Assembly (NCBI GenBank): GCA_964578885.1
Contig: CAZOEO010000006.1
Location: 1-64,000, forward strand
DNA length: 64,000 bases
Source: CAZRHR01 sp964578885
Lineage (GTDB): Bacteria > Bacteroidota > Bacteroidia > CAIKAF01
Reading direction: 5' to 3'
A program made the translations under genes and the position numbers. This document shows positions 1-8,925 of this stretch, in pieces. The notes beneath the pieces are model-generated. The model searched no databases, was not told the DNA's origin, and worked only from the letters and a program-made list of their open reading frames with translations. Positions within the stretch are counted from its first letter, which is position 1; each line of letters opens with the position of its first letter.

Positions 1-94
1 CCATAGGGAGGGGCGGGCAACGGTTTCCTTCAACGCATCTTTCATGCTTGGCTCTACGAACCGCACGAAAGCTTAGCTGTTGTGTGCTGGCGTT

Positions 95-1381
95 CTATTC
101 TTCAATTTGGTTCATTATCCAATTTGTCCAACCTACAATTGTTGAGGCTCGTCTAAAATATGTTGATGTCGAATTAATATTGTAAAGCTTTGATTTTCTC
201 ATAATTTCGACAATTACCTCTCTGCTTGGCATTTCGCCATTTTCAAGATAAGATTTTAGTGTCTGTTTAAATGCAGAATGTGAAACAATTAGTTTTACAA
301 ATTCTTTTTGTCGATCAAACAAGTTCAAGTTAAAAACTTGCTTTCCTAAATTTGTTAAGTAACAACCTATTTGTCCTGAAACCGAGTCTTTACCAATTTC
401 TATTAAGCCGAGATATTTTCCTGCATTCGAGTAGTAGTCCGTTTGTCTTGCATCAAAATCGTAGTTTTCAGTAATTTCCTCTTTAGTTATAAAATCACGT
501 TGATTCAATAACTCGCATAAATTTACAACTCTTTCAAAACTGTCAGCTTGAGGAAATGGAATTTCAGGCTCACCAACGTTCTTTGTCTTGTCAATGATTT
601 CGGAAAGTGTTTCCAAATTGAAACTGCCTTCTTGAACAACATATTTTTTGTGTTTAACTAAGACTAAAGAATTGTAATGGTTTATGTTAGTAAATGCATA
701 CTCACGCAAGTGGAACACACCGTTTGAATAAGTTAGAAATATGGGACGAACTTGTTTTTGAATTTTATTGCTCCAAAGTTTGTATGGATAATAAATCTGT
801 CTTACAAGAAAATCAGATGAAATATAATTTTTAGCCTCAATTAGGTTCAAAGAATTATCCCCTTCATAACCTCCATCAATCTCTACCTGAGAATTTCCAA
901 CATTAACTGTGAATGTACCTTTACCTGAATTAATGTCAAATGAAAAAGTAGATGAACTCATCCTTCCACTAACAGTAGGTAGTAGATTATCTTCTTCCGT
1001 GAAGTCGTGCAAAATTTTAGCAACAAAAGCACAGTTTATTGCGGTTGATTCACTTGTTATGTCTCTGTAATCTAAACTTTCTAGGAATGTAGGAAATTCA
1101 ATTGGAGTAACTTCAATCTCGTCATTGTTAAAATCACAAAATGTTTCAAATGTTCCAATAACATAGCCGCCTCTTGAAGTGGGTAGAATTGATAGATTGT
1201 TTTCATAGAACAGTCTAGGTAATTGCGATTTATGGTCGAATTTTGTCATTAATCTTGCTTCACGGAATTTGTTAATTTCCGTAGCTGTAATTTCAAAATG
1301 ACCATCTTTCAAAATTCTTTGAATGATTTTGTGTTTGTCAAAAATTGACTGCCAAGCTATATCGTTTTTTGAGTTACTCAT
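95..1381 (-). CDS. Type II restriction endonuclease
   Basis: Probable restriction endonuclease that cuts the DNA site protected by the adjacent methyltransferase. The 428-residue protein has a candidate PD-(D/E)XK core at about residues 166-185: acidic residues in VEIDGGYEGD followed by the EAK triad at 182-184. The N-terminal part (about 30-75, EINKFREARLMTKFD and NLSILPTSRGGYVIG) resembles that of endonucleases usually found beside Dam-type methylases, and the C-terminal part (about 290-360) looks winged-helix-like. Its start overlaps the end of the methyltransferase gene by 8 bp, so the two are translated as one unit with the methylase first. It is AT-rich, like the rest of the element. 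The endonuclease assignment rests on the partner gene plus the EAK motif. The recognition site is not readable from the sequence; GATC is likely by analogy with the methylase. Confidence 0.75.
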   Translation of the reverse strand: MSNSKNDIAWQSIFDKHKIIQRILKDGHFEITATEINKFREARLMTKFDHKSQLPRLFYENNLSILPTSRGGYVIGTFETFCDFNNDEIEVTPIEFPTFLESLDYRDITSESTAINCAFVAKILHDFTEEDNLLPTVSGRMSSSTFSFDINSGKGTFTVNVGNSQVEIDGGYEGDNSLNLIEAKNYISSDFLVRQIYYPYKLWSNKIQKQVRPIFLTYSNGVFHLREYAFTNINHYNSLVLVKHKKYVVQEGSFNLETLSEIIDKTKNVGEPEIPFPQADSFERVVNLCELLNQRDFITKEEITENYDFDARQTDYYSNAGKYLGLIEIGKDSVSGQIGCYLTNLGKQVFNLNLFDRQKEFVKLIVSHSAFKQTLKSYLENGEMPSREVIVEIMRKSKLYNINSTSTYFRRASTIVGWTNWIMNQIEE

Positions 1382-2222
1382 AGTTTCTTATCAACACTTC
1401 GTCTATTTCACCTCTGTCTGAACCATTAGAATTAATGGCACGAATAGCTTTTACAGTTGTAATTTTGTATTTTTCATATTGGTCTTTAATAAATGGAGAA
1501 GATGAATTTGACAATAAGAATTTCGCTCCTTTTTCGTTTAGAATATCACATACTTCTCTTAATCTAATTTGGTCAAACATATCCCATCCTCCTTGAACAT
1601 AGCCTGTGAAATTTGAACTTTCAGAAATAGGATGATACGGAGGGTCTAGATAGATAAATGAATTTTCGTCTGCTGTTTCTAAAACATCAGAATAGTCTCC
1701 GCTATTAATTGATATATTGTTTTTGTTCAAAAACTTGTTTACAGCCTTTAAAGTAGGTTCGTTTACAATATTCGGATTTTTGTAGCGTCCAAATGGAGCG
1801 TTAAATTCTCCCGCATTATTAACTCTATATAGTCCATTAAAACAAGTCTTGTTGAGATAAATTATTCTTGATGCTCTTTGGACTTTAGATAAACGTAAAA
1901 ATTCGTCTGTTCTGTCTAAACCTCTGATTTGATAAAAATATTCTGACGTATTCTTGTGATTTTTTAAATCTACTATCAAATCGTCAAGGTTATCTTTTAC
2001 AACATTATACACGTTGATTAATTCTTTATTAAAGTCATTTATTACTGCGTTTTCAGGTTGTAAATGAAACAATACAGCACCTCCGCCAATAAAAGGTTCA
2101 AAATATCTTAGTTCTCGAATATTTTTTGGCAAATGCTCAATAATTTTCGGTAAAAGTTGTCTTTTACCTCCAACCCATTTTAAAAACGGAGCAATTAATT
2201 TATTTTTATTGTTTCTTGCCAT
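1374..2222 (-). CDS. DNA adenine methyltransferase (Dam/D12 class)
   Basis: Transfers a methyl group from S-adenosylmethionine to N6 of adenine in DNA, protecting host DNA from the downstream endonuclease. The 282-residue protein has the full D12 set: KWVGGKR at 15-21 and FIGGGA at 44-49 (SAM binding), the NKTCFNGLYRVN block at about 124-135 typical of Dam-like enzymes, and the catalytic DPPY at 193-196. Length is normal for the family. It is the first gene of a two-gene unit on the minus strand. It lies inside an AT-rich integrated element and was probably acquired with it. The NGLYRVN block resembles GATC-specific Dam and DpnM, so GATC is the first target to test, but that is inference. Confidence 0.93.
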   Translation of the reverse strand: MARNNKNKLIAPFLKWVGGKRQLLPKIIEHLPKNIRELRYFEPFIGGGAVLFHLQPENAVINDFNKELINVYNVVKDNLDDLIVDLKNHKNTSEYFYQIRGLDRTDEFLRLSKVQRASRIIYLNKTCFNGLYRVNNAGEFNAPFGRYKNPNIVNEPTLKAVNKFLNKNNISINSGDYSDVLETADENSFIYLDPPYHPISESSNFTGYVQGGWDMFDQIRLREVCDILNEKGAKFLLSNSSSPFIKDQYEKYKITTVKAIRAINSNGSDRGEIDEVLIRNYE

Positions 2223-2923
2223 TTCTCAATCTAAGTAAAACTGTCTTTTAGTGTGCGAAGTTAGTAAAATACAAATGTTTTATCAACTTACCTTTATTGT
2301 TTTTATCGTTTGCGGTGTCTTCGTTACGCTTGCACACAACATCCCTATAAACGCAATTGCGTTTATATTCCATATATCGCAGTCTTCTTCAATAGAAATG
2401 GATTAGATGGTTGGTCAAAAAGTACAACCAATTTTACAAAACATTTTCTTCAAAACCAAAAGCTTTTACAGCCATAGAAAGGCCACAAATTCTTTGCAAT
2501 GTCAGATAATGTACAGATTTAAATACATTTGAATTTGCCTCAGTTGAGTGCCTTCCATTTTCTTTCGATGTAATTAAAATCCCCACTTCCCTCCCCAAAC
2601 CCATTGGCAAAACCACTCATCCACCATTCAAGCCCTCCTCACGCCCTTGCCATCATCAATTCCTGAAACAATCCAAGTAGTTTAAAATAGGAGCATGGTC
2701 TATAATGAGTTTTCCAAAAGAATCCCATTGGCGATGGTTTGGAATGCGCTCAACGGCTTTCACGGGCAAATGATAGTAGCCTTTAATCCCCTTCATGACC
2801 ACATAAACGGGGATGTTACACAAACAACATGCCGCTTCAAGTGTAGGATCAATGTTAAGCATTTATTTCCAGATGATTACAAAATCAAATTTCATAAACC
2901 TATGAATAATCAACTTCTACTCA
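2223..2923. other. Gene-poor stretch inside the integrated element
   Basis: About 700 bp between the methyltransferase start and the HTH gene. It should contain the promoter of the restriction-modification unit near 2230-2330, but I see no clean TAnnTTTG match. Two short minus-strand reading frames (2434-2616 and 2656-2862, 60 and 68 codons) have no recognisable domain. The second starts 62 bp after the HTH gene and could be a small real gene, but nothing beyond the open frame supports it. No RNA gene or terminator was recognised. Confidence 0.4.
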
Positions 2924-3286
2924 TTATTTACCATACCTCTTGCTTACAGATGAGGCTAAAATTCTGTCTAACGGCTTGAAATCCGCGGCGAGGTCATTAT
3001 CTTTCTTTTTCTGTAAATATTCCAAGAGGTCTTCCACCAGATAGTATCTACGCTTGCCTTCCTTAAAAGACTTCAGGGTTTTGTTTCGATAAACTGAACT
3101 TTTGCTTATGCCAAAAAGCCTTACTATATCCTCTACTGTAAGTATTGATTTGCCCTCACAGTTTAGGGTAGAAAATGTATGAACATCGGATCGGTTTGAA
3201 TTTATCCTTCCAAGTTCTGATTTTAAATCAGCAAGCTGAGCTTTTATTTCAAGGAATTGCTCCTTAGAAAAGACCAAAAATTCCAT
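2924..3286 (-). CDS. Helix-turn-helix (excisionase-like) DNA-binding protein
   Basis: Small DNA-binding protein of the kind that accompanies tyrosine integrases in Bacteroidota elements, where it acts as excisionase or regulator. The protein is 120 residues from ATG 3286; an in-frame ATG at 3310 would add 8. The N-terminus is a short amphipathic helix (FSKEQFLEIKAQLADLKSEL). A MerR/excisionase-like helix-turn-helix follows at about residues 45-90, with the typical order ILTVEDIVRLFGISKSSVYR then a K/R-rich turn and YYLVEDLLEYLQ. It is on the same strand as the integrase, separated from it by one unknown gene and about 240 bp of AT-rich DNA. Excisionase versus regulator cannot be decided from sequence. 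Confidence 0.7.
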   Translation of the reverse strand: MEFLVFSKEQFLEIKAQLADLKSELGRINSNRSDVHTFSTLNCEGKSILTVEDIVRLFGISKSSVYRNKTLKSFKEGKRRYYLVEDLLEYLQKKKDNDLAADFKPLDRILASSVSKRYGK

Positions 3287-3548
3287 AAAGTGTATTTTTA
3301 AAAGGTTCAAAATTGATTAAGACAAATCTCATAACAATCTTTCCTTTAGTCAATACGCAATAATCAACCGCGTAGAAGAAGCATAATATGGAAGAAAAGA
3401 AAAGCTTAACATTAAAAGCAAATCGCTAAGATTTCCGAGAAAATAATAAAAAATTTCTTAACTAGAAACTCAATACAAATGATTAGCCAAATTCAAAATA
3501 CACAAAATCAATTATTTAAAAGGACACACTACGCAATAGATTTTTATA

Positions 3549-4490
3549 CTATCGCGTAGGTTTCACTTTCAAAATAGCAATAGCCTTATCAAGTAATTCT
3601 TTAACCTCTGGCGCCAAAGTGTGGCAGTTTTTTAGTTGTTCGCGCTCAAACACCTTTCCGTCACCCCCTTCAAATACTTTTACAACAATATTCCAATGTT
3701 GCTTACCCTTGCCGCTGATTAATTTTTCCTTAACCAAAGTTCGTATTAAATAGGCCAAGGCATTATTATTTCCCATCCATTTAACCTTTTGCTTACATTT
3801 ATCAAGTTCAACACCACTAAAAATTGGTTTAAATACTTTTATACTTGTGCCCTTTTTCACAAAATTCTTGGAAATAAGAAACTCAAGGAATTCTTTTATA
3901 GCATCTCCACGGCCATCGAAATGTGCGTACTTAAACGTACTCATGGTTGATTTTTTGCCTTTTCTTTGTTGATGTATCAGATTGGCAGGAACATTATTAC
4001 CTTGATTAAATCCAAATAGAACCTCATGCTTTCTGGCCTCAAGAAATGCAATAGCATTAGATAATATTTGAAAGAGATGAAAATTAAAATAACAATAACG
4101 GGGATATAAATATTTATCAGTCCAACGGCCACTCTGCTTTAAATCTCTTTCAGAGTTTGAAAGCGCAATTGACAGGGCATTTTGGGGAAATCTCATTTGT
4201 ATAATATCCTTTTCGGTAATCTCAAAATCTGAATATAATTTTTCCAATTTCCCTTCAGAATCCATTTTATAGTATCTGAGTTCATCTCTTAGACTGTCTA
4301 TCAAAGAATTAAGATAGGTAACACGAGCGAACTCATCAGATAAGGTATACAGATTTCTCACCGTCTCCTTCTCAACATCCCCCCAATATTCAATCCAATT
4401 AGGTGGACACATTGTGGGAGAGTTTATCACCATCATATTGTTCTCGGCAATCGATTTTAAAAAGAATTTAAATGCCTTCTCTTTAATCAT
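3549..4490 (-). CDS. Uncharacterised protein of integrative element
   Basis: A 313-residue soluble protein without signal peptide or membrane segment. I do not recognise a catalytic motif. The C-terminal third (KWMGNNNALAYLIRTLVKEK followed by HWNIVVKVFEG) has the look of a winged-helix or element-specific binding domain, and proteins of this pattern commonly sit next to integrases in Bacteroidota mobile elements. It is 39 bp downstream of the integrase on the same strand, so it is probably cotranscribed with it. It may take part in excision, replication or regulation of the element; this is inferred from position only. Confidence 0.6.
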   Translation of the reverse strand: MIKEKAFKFFLKSIAENNMMVINSPTMCPPNWIEYWGDVEKETVRNLYTLSDEFARVTYLNSLIDSLRDELRYYKMDSEGKLEKLYSDFEITEKDIIQMRFPQNALSIALSNSERDLKQSGRWTDKYLYPRYCYFNFHLFQILSNAIAFLEARKHEVLFGFNQGNNVPANLIHQQRKGKKSTMSTFKYAHFDGRGDAIKEFLEFLISKNFVKKGTSIKVFKPIFSGVELDKCKQKVKWMGNNNALAYLIRTLVKEKLISGKGKQHWNIVVKVFEGGDGKVFEREQLKNCHTLAPEVKELLDKAIAILKVKPTR

Positions 4491-4529
4491 TTTCTTTGAT
4501 TTAATATGTAACTTCTTTGGATTCTAATG

Positions 4530-5783
4530 CTAGTTATCTAACCCTTCAACTAAAACGTCTGTAGTTACTTGAATTTGGTCATTTTCAAAACTATCAAGGT
4601 AATTTCGGGTAATAGCCACTGAGCCATGACCAAGAAGTTCGGAAATCAACTCTTCACTTTGCCCGGAACGTTTAAGAATAGTGGCAAAGCTATGCCGCCC
4701 AGCATAGGTTGTTACCATTTTGGTTATTCCTGCTTCTTTGGCAAGGGACTTCATGTATTTATTAATCAGCTTGGTAAGCTGTTGGTACTTTTTTCGTTCC
4801 ATCACACTATCCATTTCCGGAGTTAGATGAGGAAAAATATAGTTATTGGGACTTCTATCAGGATTTCCCCATTTTTCAATGATGTCCCATGTTTGGGGCT
4901 TCAATGCCACGGTAATTTGGCGATCATCTCGCTTGCTCCTTTGAGTTTTAGCCCGCGTGTATTTGAGGAAACTTCCATCAATGTTTTGCCATTTTAAACG
5001 ACAAAAGTCTTTTACATTCATTCCATTGCATAAGAAAAGAAAAAACCAATAATGCTTTGCCCTTTCCATATTACTGCCAGGTGGAACTGGGTGCTTAAAG
5101 AGTATCTTTACTTCTTCATGCGTAAGGGCCTTTTTAATGTTTCGTCCTGTAGGGATCGAGTATTTATTTCGGCCAACTCCAAATATATTATTGCCATTAG
5201 AAGTATGGTTTTGGTTGTATATTGCTCTCAAGTTCCTTAAATAGAATCCAACTGTTGTAAGGCTCCTGCCGTTACCGAGCATCCAATCCTCATAACTTTT
5301 GAGAAAATCAACGGTTATATCATCAAATGTCAGGTCCTTACGGAAATCGGAAAGACTTTTCATTGCACACTCGTAACTTGAAGCAGTCCCTAGTCGTGAC
5401 TCTCTCTTTAACTGCTTTATGTAGTCCTCAAAAGCCTGAAAAACGGAAATCCCAACATCGCCACCTTCTTGATCTTCGGTAAAAGCGCATTCGAATGCAC
5501 TAAAGGTAAAATGATTGATGCGTTCAATGGCAGCATTGGCCCGACCTAGAATATCAACCAATTTGGAGGCTATAACTTTTTCTTCATTGGATCTTCGCTT
5601 CCCGGAAATCACGCGGGAAAAATCCGCTTCAGATAAGTAGATCCCCGTAGGATAGTATTTACGAACCCTATTATGGGTTACACATACCTTCACCGCACAG
5701 GTATTATCCTTACGTGGTCGGATGTAGTCCAAGTAAATTTTAGCTTCGGCCCTTTTCAATTTTGTAACACATTTGTAACACAA
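4530..5783 (-). CDS. Tyrosine-type site-specific integrase
   Basis: Integrase/recombinase that moves the element into and out of a tRNA gene. The 417-residue protein has an N-terminal arm-binding domain (about 10-60, KIYLDYIRPRKD to YYPTGIYLSEADF), a SAM-like core-binding domain (about 110-215) and a C-terminal catalytic domain. Readable catalytic residues are Arg363 (AGRHSFAT), His386 (LGHGS) and the nucleophile Tyr395 (RNYLDSF). The Arg-I position appears to be Asn (CNGMNVKDFCRLKW) and the box II His position is Tyr360. Degenerate versions of these sites are known in CTnDOT-type integrases, so the enzyme may still be active. Its start lies about 120 bp from the tRNA-Arg fragment at 5902-5950, as expected for an integrase next to its own attachment site. 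Confidence 0.92.
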   Translation of the reverse strand: MCYKCVTKLKRAEAKIYLDYIRPRKDNTCAVKVCVTHNRVRKYYPTGIYLSEADFSRVISGKRRSNEEKVIASKLVDILGRANAAIERINHFTFSAFECAFTEDQEGGDVGISVFQAFEDYIKQLKRESRLGTASSYECAMKSLSDFRKDLTFDDITVDFLKSYEDWMLGNGRSLTTVGFYLRNLRAIYNQNHTSNGNNIFGVGRNKYSIPTGRNIKKALTHEEVKILFKHPVPPGSNMERAKHYWFFLFLCNGMNVKDFCRLKWQNIDGSFLKYTRAKTQRSKRDDRQITVALKPQTWDIIEKWGNPDRSPNNYIFPHLTPEMDSVMERKKYQQLTKLINKYMKSLAKEAGITKMVTTYAGRHSFATILKRSGQSEELISELLGHGSVAITRNYLDSFENDQIQVTTDVLVEGLDN

Positions 5784-5901
5784 AAGTAGAAGTTATCATC
5801 ATATATCAGCACACATCAGCAGTTATAATTTGTGAAAAACATTGTAAATAAGAGCATTATATGATGGGAAAAGCGAACAGAAATACTTAAAGAACCAAAA
5901 A

Positions 5902-5950
5902 TTTCTGACTACGGATCAGAAGGTTAGGAGTTCGAATCTCTTCGGGGTCA
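5902..5950 (+). other. tRNA-Arg(ACG) 3' fragment, element attachment site
   Basis: The sequence reads as the 3' half of a tRNA. It has an anticodon arm TCTGA / CTACGGA / TCAGA with anticodon ACG, a T arm AGGAG-TTCGAAT-CTCTT (one G-T pair), and the 3' acceptor strand CGGGGTC. No 5' half precedes it: bases 5860-5900 cannot form a D arm or acceptor partner. A terminator follows directly. This is the duplicated 3' end left when an element integrates into a tRNA gene, so it marks the right boundary of the element. The complete tRNA-Arg should lie at the left boundary, outside the window. Confidence 0.8.
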
Positions 5951-5959
5951 CTTCAAAAT

Positions 5960-5993
5960 AAAAAGGGTTACATCCATATGTAGCCCTTTTTTT
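5960..5993 (+). terminator. Rho-independent terminator of the tRNA-Arg locus
   Basis: A 13-bp stem AAAAAGGGTTACA / TGTAGCCCTTTTT with one G-T pair and a six-base loop, followed by a T-run. It directly follows the tRNA-Arg fragment and presumably ended the original tRNA transcript before the element inserted. Confidence 0.8.
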
Positions 5994-6208
5994 ATTTTAA
6001 AAATCTGACATTTTTGCCTCATTCATCGGGCACTACCCACAAACATTTCGCCCAAAAGAAGATGAAATTGGTTTCGTTTAACACGATTTTTTCCAGGCCA
6101 ATACCCATCTTCTTCTAAGAGGAAATCTGCGTCGCCAATTATATTTATGGCCTTTTAACCTAATTGGAGATTCGGCATCGATTCGCTCCCAAACCCCCAT
6201 TTCCCTGG

Positions 6209-7672
6209 CTAGTTTCCCTGGAAAAGCACGCCAAACGAAAAGCGCCTTCCATCTCCGGCACGACCCGTCACGCGATACCAACCCACCGGCAATCCGTCGA
6301 ATTGCAATTTCCAGGCAGTTCCATCCCAGGCATAATGAGGATGTACCAATCGCCCAGTCAAATCAAAGGTTTGCCAATCGATTTGCGCTTCTGTTTGAAT
6401 CAATATGGCAGAAGTGGTTGGATTTGGATAAGGTAAAAGAATATCGCTGTCCTGTTCGTCCTGACCCACCACCACAGCGTTCGCCCCTTCCCCACCCGGA
6501 CCTACTTTCGAAAGGAACAAAGCCCGCACGCCGGGACCGTAAAAATCGGTTTCACCCGTGAGGACAAAGCCACCGGATGGCCAAGGCACAAAATCTGCCG
6601 CTTTATATTGTGAACCTACAAACAAGATTTGTCCACTTTGCCAGAACAGAAAACTGGTTTGGCTAAATTCCACATTCCATGACTGTGATTCATCTGAATT
6701 ACTCGATTGGCACATCACAGAATAGACTCCGTCCACTCCTTGATACACATGGCGGCACTTCTTTCTGGAAAACAACAACCCGCCACCTTGTGCAGCATCT
6801 ACCCGGAGAATAGAATCTCCTGAGGTAGTAATGCGTTGTAAAAACATAAAACCCTGGGTTTGCCCGGGCAGACTAAAGTCTCCTCCCAAAGTGTAAGTAA
6901 TGGCATTGGCGGAATTTCTGTAAATAGACACATTTCCCAGGCGATCTTCTCCGGGCGTTCCATAGCTTCGGCTCCACAGGATATGTAATGCTGAATCCAA
7001 TTTTACGGCCCAAATGTCTTGTCCACCAGCCGGACCGGGAGAAACTTCTCCTCCCAAAAGCCAGCCGCCTTCCGGCAAAGCCATGGCATGAATGGGATTG
7101 AGATTGGCGTTGGGTACTGACCAAATTTTTTGGATCAGCAAAGTGCCGTCGGGCGAAAACACGGTCCAAATGGCTTCTCCCAAACCGGTTAAAGTAGAGA
7201 ATCCTTGTCCGGCCACATGAATAAAACCGAGACTATCCACGGAAATCCAGTGAGCCACATCCCAGTCTTCCCCACCAAAGCTGCGCGTCCACAACGTATC
7301 GCCCAACGCATTTAAGCGTGCCACATACTGGTCATACTGTTGCGGTCCGTCTACAAAACGGCTTCCACACACCACTACTCCACTGTCTGCGGGAAAAAGA
7401 GCCGCATCGTTGGCCCAGGTGATGCCCGGTCCTCCAAAAAATTTCCGCGCCACCATTTCTCCGAATGAATCCGTTTTGAGCCATTGAATGCGGGTTTCCT
7501 CCTGGGTAGAAGTGCCAATGGCCAGAATGTGCTGGTCGGGCGTCACGAGAACCGAAGTACCCCCATCCGTGTAACCATTTCCATAGCTACGATTCCATAA
7601 ATTTTGTGCCGCCAGGGGCCAAAAGCCGCTAAACCAAACGCAGCACAAAAGAATCAGGGCGTATTGTTGCAT
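6209..7672 (-). CDS. Secreted protein with T9SS type A sorting domain
   Basis: Probable cell-surface or secreted protein exported by Sec and then the type IX secretion system. The 487-residue sequence starts with a signal peptide (MQQYALILLCC to LAAQ). The bulk is made of repeated short blocks (WSRSYG, WTRSFGGEDWD, GGWLLGGE, GGFVLTGE), the pattern of a delta-60/SBBP-type beta-propeller. The last 75 residues form a T9SS C-terminal domain, with YPNPTTSAILIQ, TFDLTGRLV and GLPVGWYRVTG. It is the last gene of a three-gene minus-strand operon and overlaps the stop of the upstream gene by one base. No enzymatic motif is visible; an adhesive or structural role is possible. Confidence 0.8.
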   Translation of the reverse strand: MQQYALILLCCVWFSGFWPLAAQNLWNRSYGNGYTDGGTSVLVTPDQHILAIGTSTQEETRIQWLKTDSFGEMVARKFFGGPGITWANDAALFPADSGVVVCGSRFVDGPQQYDQYVARLNALGDTLWTRSFGGEDWDVAHWISVDSLGFIHVAGQGFSTLTGLGEAIWTVFSPDGTLLIQKIWSVPNANLNPIHAMALPEGGWLLGGEVSPGPAGGQDIWAVKLDSALHILWSRSYGTPGEDRLGNVSIYRNSANAITYTLGGDFSLPGQTQGFMFLQRITTSGDSILRVDAAQGGGLLFSRKKCRHVYQGVDGVYSVMCQSSNSDESQSWNVEFSQTSFLFWQSGQILFVGSQYKAADFVPWPSGGFVLTGETDFYGPGVRALFLSKVGPGGEGANAVVVGQDEQDSDILLPYPNPTTSAILIQTEAQIDWQTFDLTGRLVHPHYAWDGTAWKLQFDGLPVGWYRVTGRAGDGRRFSFGVLFQGN

Positions 7673-8925
7673 CAGAAAAAATGTTTAGATAAACGGAAAC
7701 CTGCTGAAATACCGCTGGAAAAAGAAGTGGGAATCAATCCATCTAAATGTCGGGTTTGAAGTGCGAAGGTCCAACCTTTTCCGGGTGAAAATCCAAGATC
7801 CAGGCCGGTGAAAAAGCTACCATAACCGCCATAACCGACCAAAAACTGACCCTCCAACCATTTTTTCGGCGCGTACAAGAGACTTACCCAACCGGCCGGC
7901 ATGTGCTGGCGAAAAGGCCGCCAGGCCAAATGACCCCGTATCCCCCATTTTTCCGGCACCCACTGATAGCGATAACTGGCAAAAAATTGTACGGGTAAAA
8001 GAGTCGTGTAAGTCGCCTGTTCCTCCCGGACATATTGATTGCGAAGACTATCCGCATAATCTGAGAAATAAGTAGAAGACACTTCTGTAATGTTGGGAAA
8101 ATAAAACCCGGACCATCTCCACGAAGTATCTACGCGGGCTTGTTGCGACAAGTCGTTCCATTGAATAAAACCGAGATCGTTTACCGCCAGATATACATCG
8201 TGTTTTTTCCATTGTTGTTGGTACCAAAAATGAGAAACGGCACCAATGCCATTCGGAAAAAAGTAGGCATTCCGATTGGGATCAGAGGAGCGGAAAAGGG
8301 CATTTTCTGCCTTGAAATCCACGAAACTACCAAGGCTATCGGTGGTCATATGCCATTGTGCGGCACGCGCATCCCGGTGCAGATTTCCTTGCACAAAACC
8401 GAGCCCAAAACCAAATTGCCGGGTAGATTGCTCGCCAATCCACGATTTAAAAAAGCTAAACTGAAATTGCTGATAAGATGTAAAATCTGCATAAAAAGGC
8501 CCAAGATGCAAAGTGGTTTCGGCATAAGGCGCATTACCATTTAACGCCAAACGGAGCGCATCATCCGAAAGGGACGCATCGGCCAAAAAACGATTTCCGA
8601 AAGAAACGGTATAGCCCCAACCGCCATGTCCAAACATAGAGTCGTTCAAACAAGTGTATCCAATGTCTGAATCCCAGTCTGCGCCAAGTCTATGTCCCTG
8701 TCCATTCAGACGTTCCAGAACCTGCGTTTTTAAAGAGGGATCAATAAAGCCACCTGTACCAAGGGTGTACATGAACTGCGAACTTAAAGCGGACGCACTC
8801 ACGCTGGCCTGACTTTGCAGGTGAACGATGTTGGGGTAGCGGGCCAACTCCTTTTGAAACAACAAAGGCTGTTTTTGCGCTGAAAACCCCAAAAACAAAG
8901 GTAAAACGTAGGGAATTGGATTCAT
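7672..8925 (-). CDS. DUF5723-like outer-membrane beta-barrel protein
   Basis: A 417-residue predicted outer-membrane protein. It has a short hydrophobic N-terminus (YVLPLFLGFSAQ) acting as signal peptide, alternating aromatic strands throughout (FGLGFVQGNLH, FFASYRYQWVPE, GGYGSFFTGLDLGF) and ends in a strand closing with Phe (SAGFRLSKHFF), the usual signal for barrel assembly. The pattern fits the Bacteroidota DUF5723 family of unknown function. It overlaps the upstream lipoprotein gene by 4 bp (ATGA) and abuts the T9SS protein gene, so the three are probably made together as one envelope unit. The role is unknown. Confidence 0.65.
   Translation of the reverse strand: MNPIPYVLPLFLGFSAQKQPLLFQKELARYPNIVHLQSQASVSASALSSQFMYTLGTGGFIDPSLKTQVLERLNGQGHRLGADWDSDIGYTCLNDSMFGHGGWGYTVSFGNRFLADASLSDDALRLALNGNAPYAETTLHLGPFYADFTSYQQFQFSFFKSWIGEQSTRQFGFGLGFVQGNLHRDARAAQWHMTTDSLGSFVDFKAENALFRSSDPNRNAYFFPNGIGAVSHFWYQQQWKKHDVYLAVNDLGFIQWNDLSQQARVDTSWRWSGFYFPNITEVSSTYFSDYADSLRNQYVREEQATYTTLLPVQFFASYRYQWVPEKWGIRGHLAWRPFRQHMPAGWVSLLYAPKKWLEGQFLVGYGGYGSFFTGLDLGFSPGKGWTFALQTRHLDGLIPTSFSSGISAGFRLSKHFF

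Noticed and set aside
1..5950. Conjugative transposon
   Set aside because: Within the window there is no relaxase, coupling protein or type IV secretion gene; they could lie to the left, but nothing visible supports transfer functions.
6078..6436. Short open frames on both strands around the end of the T9SS protein gene
   Set aside because: They are shadows of the real minus-strand gene or fall in the gap after it; no domain or start context.
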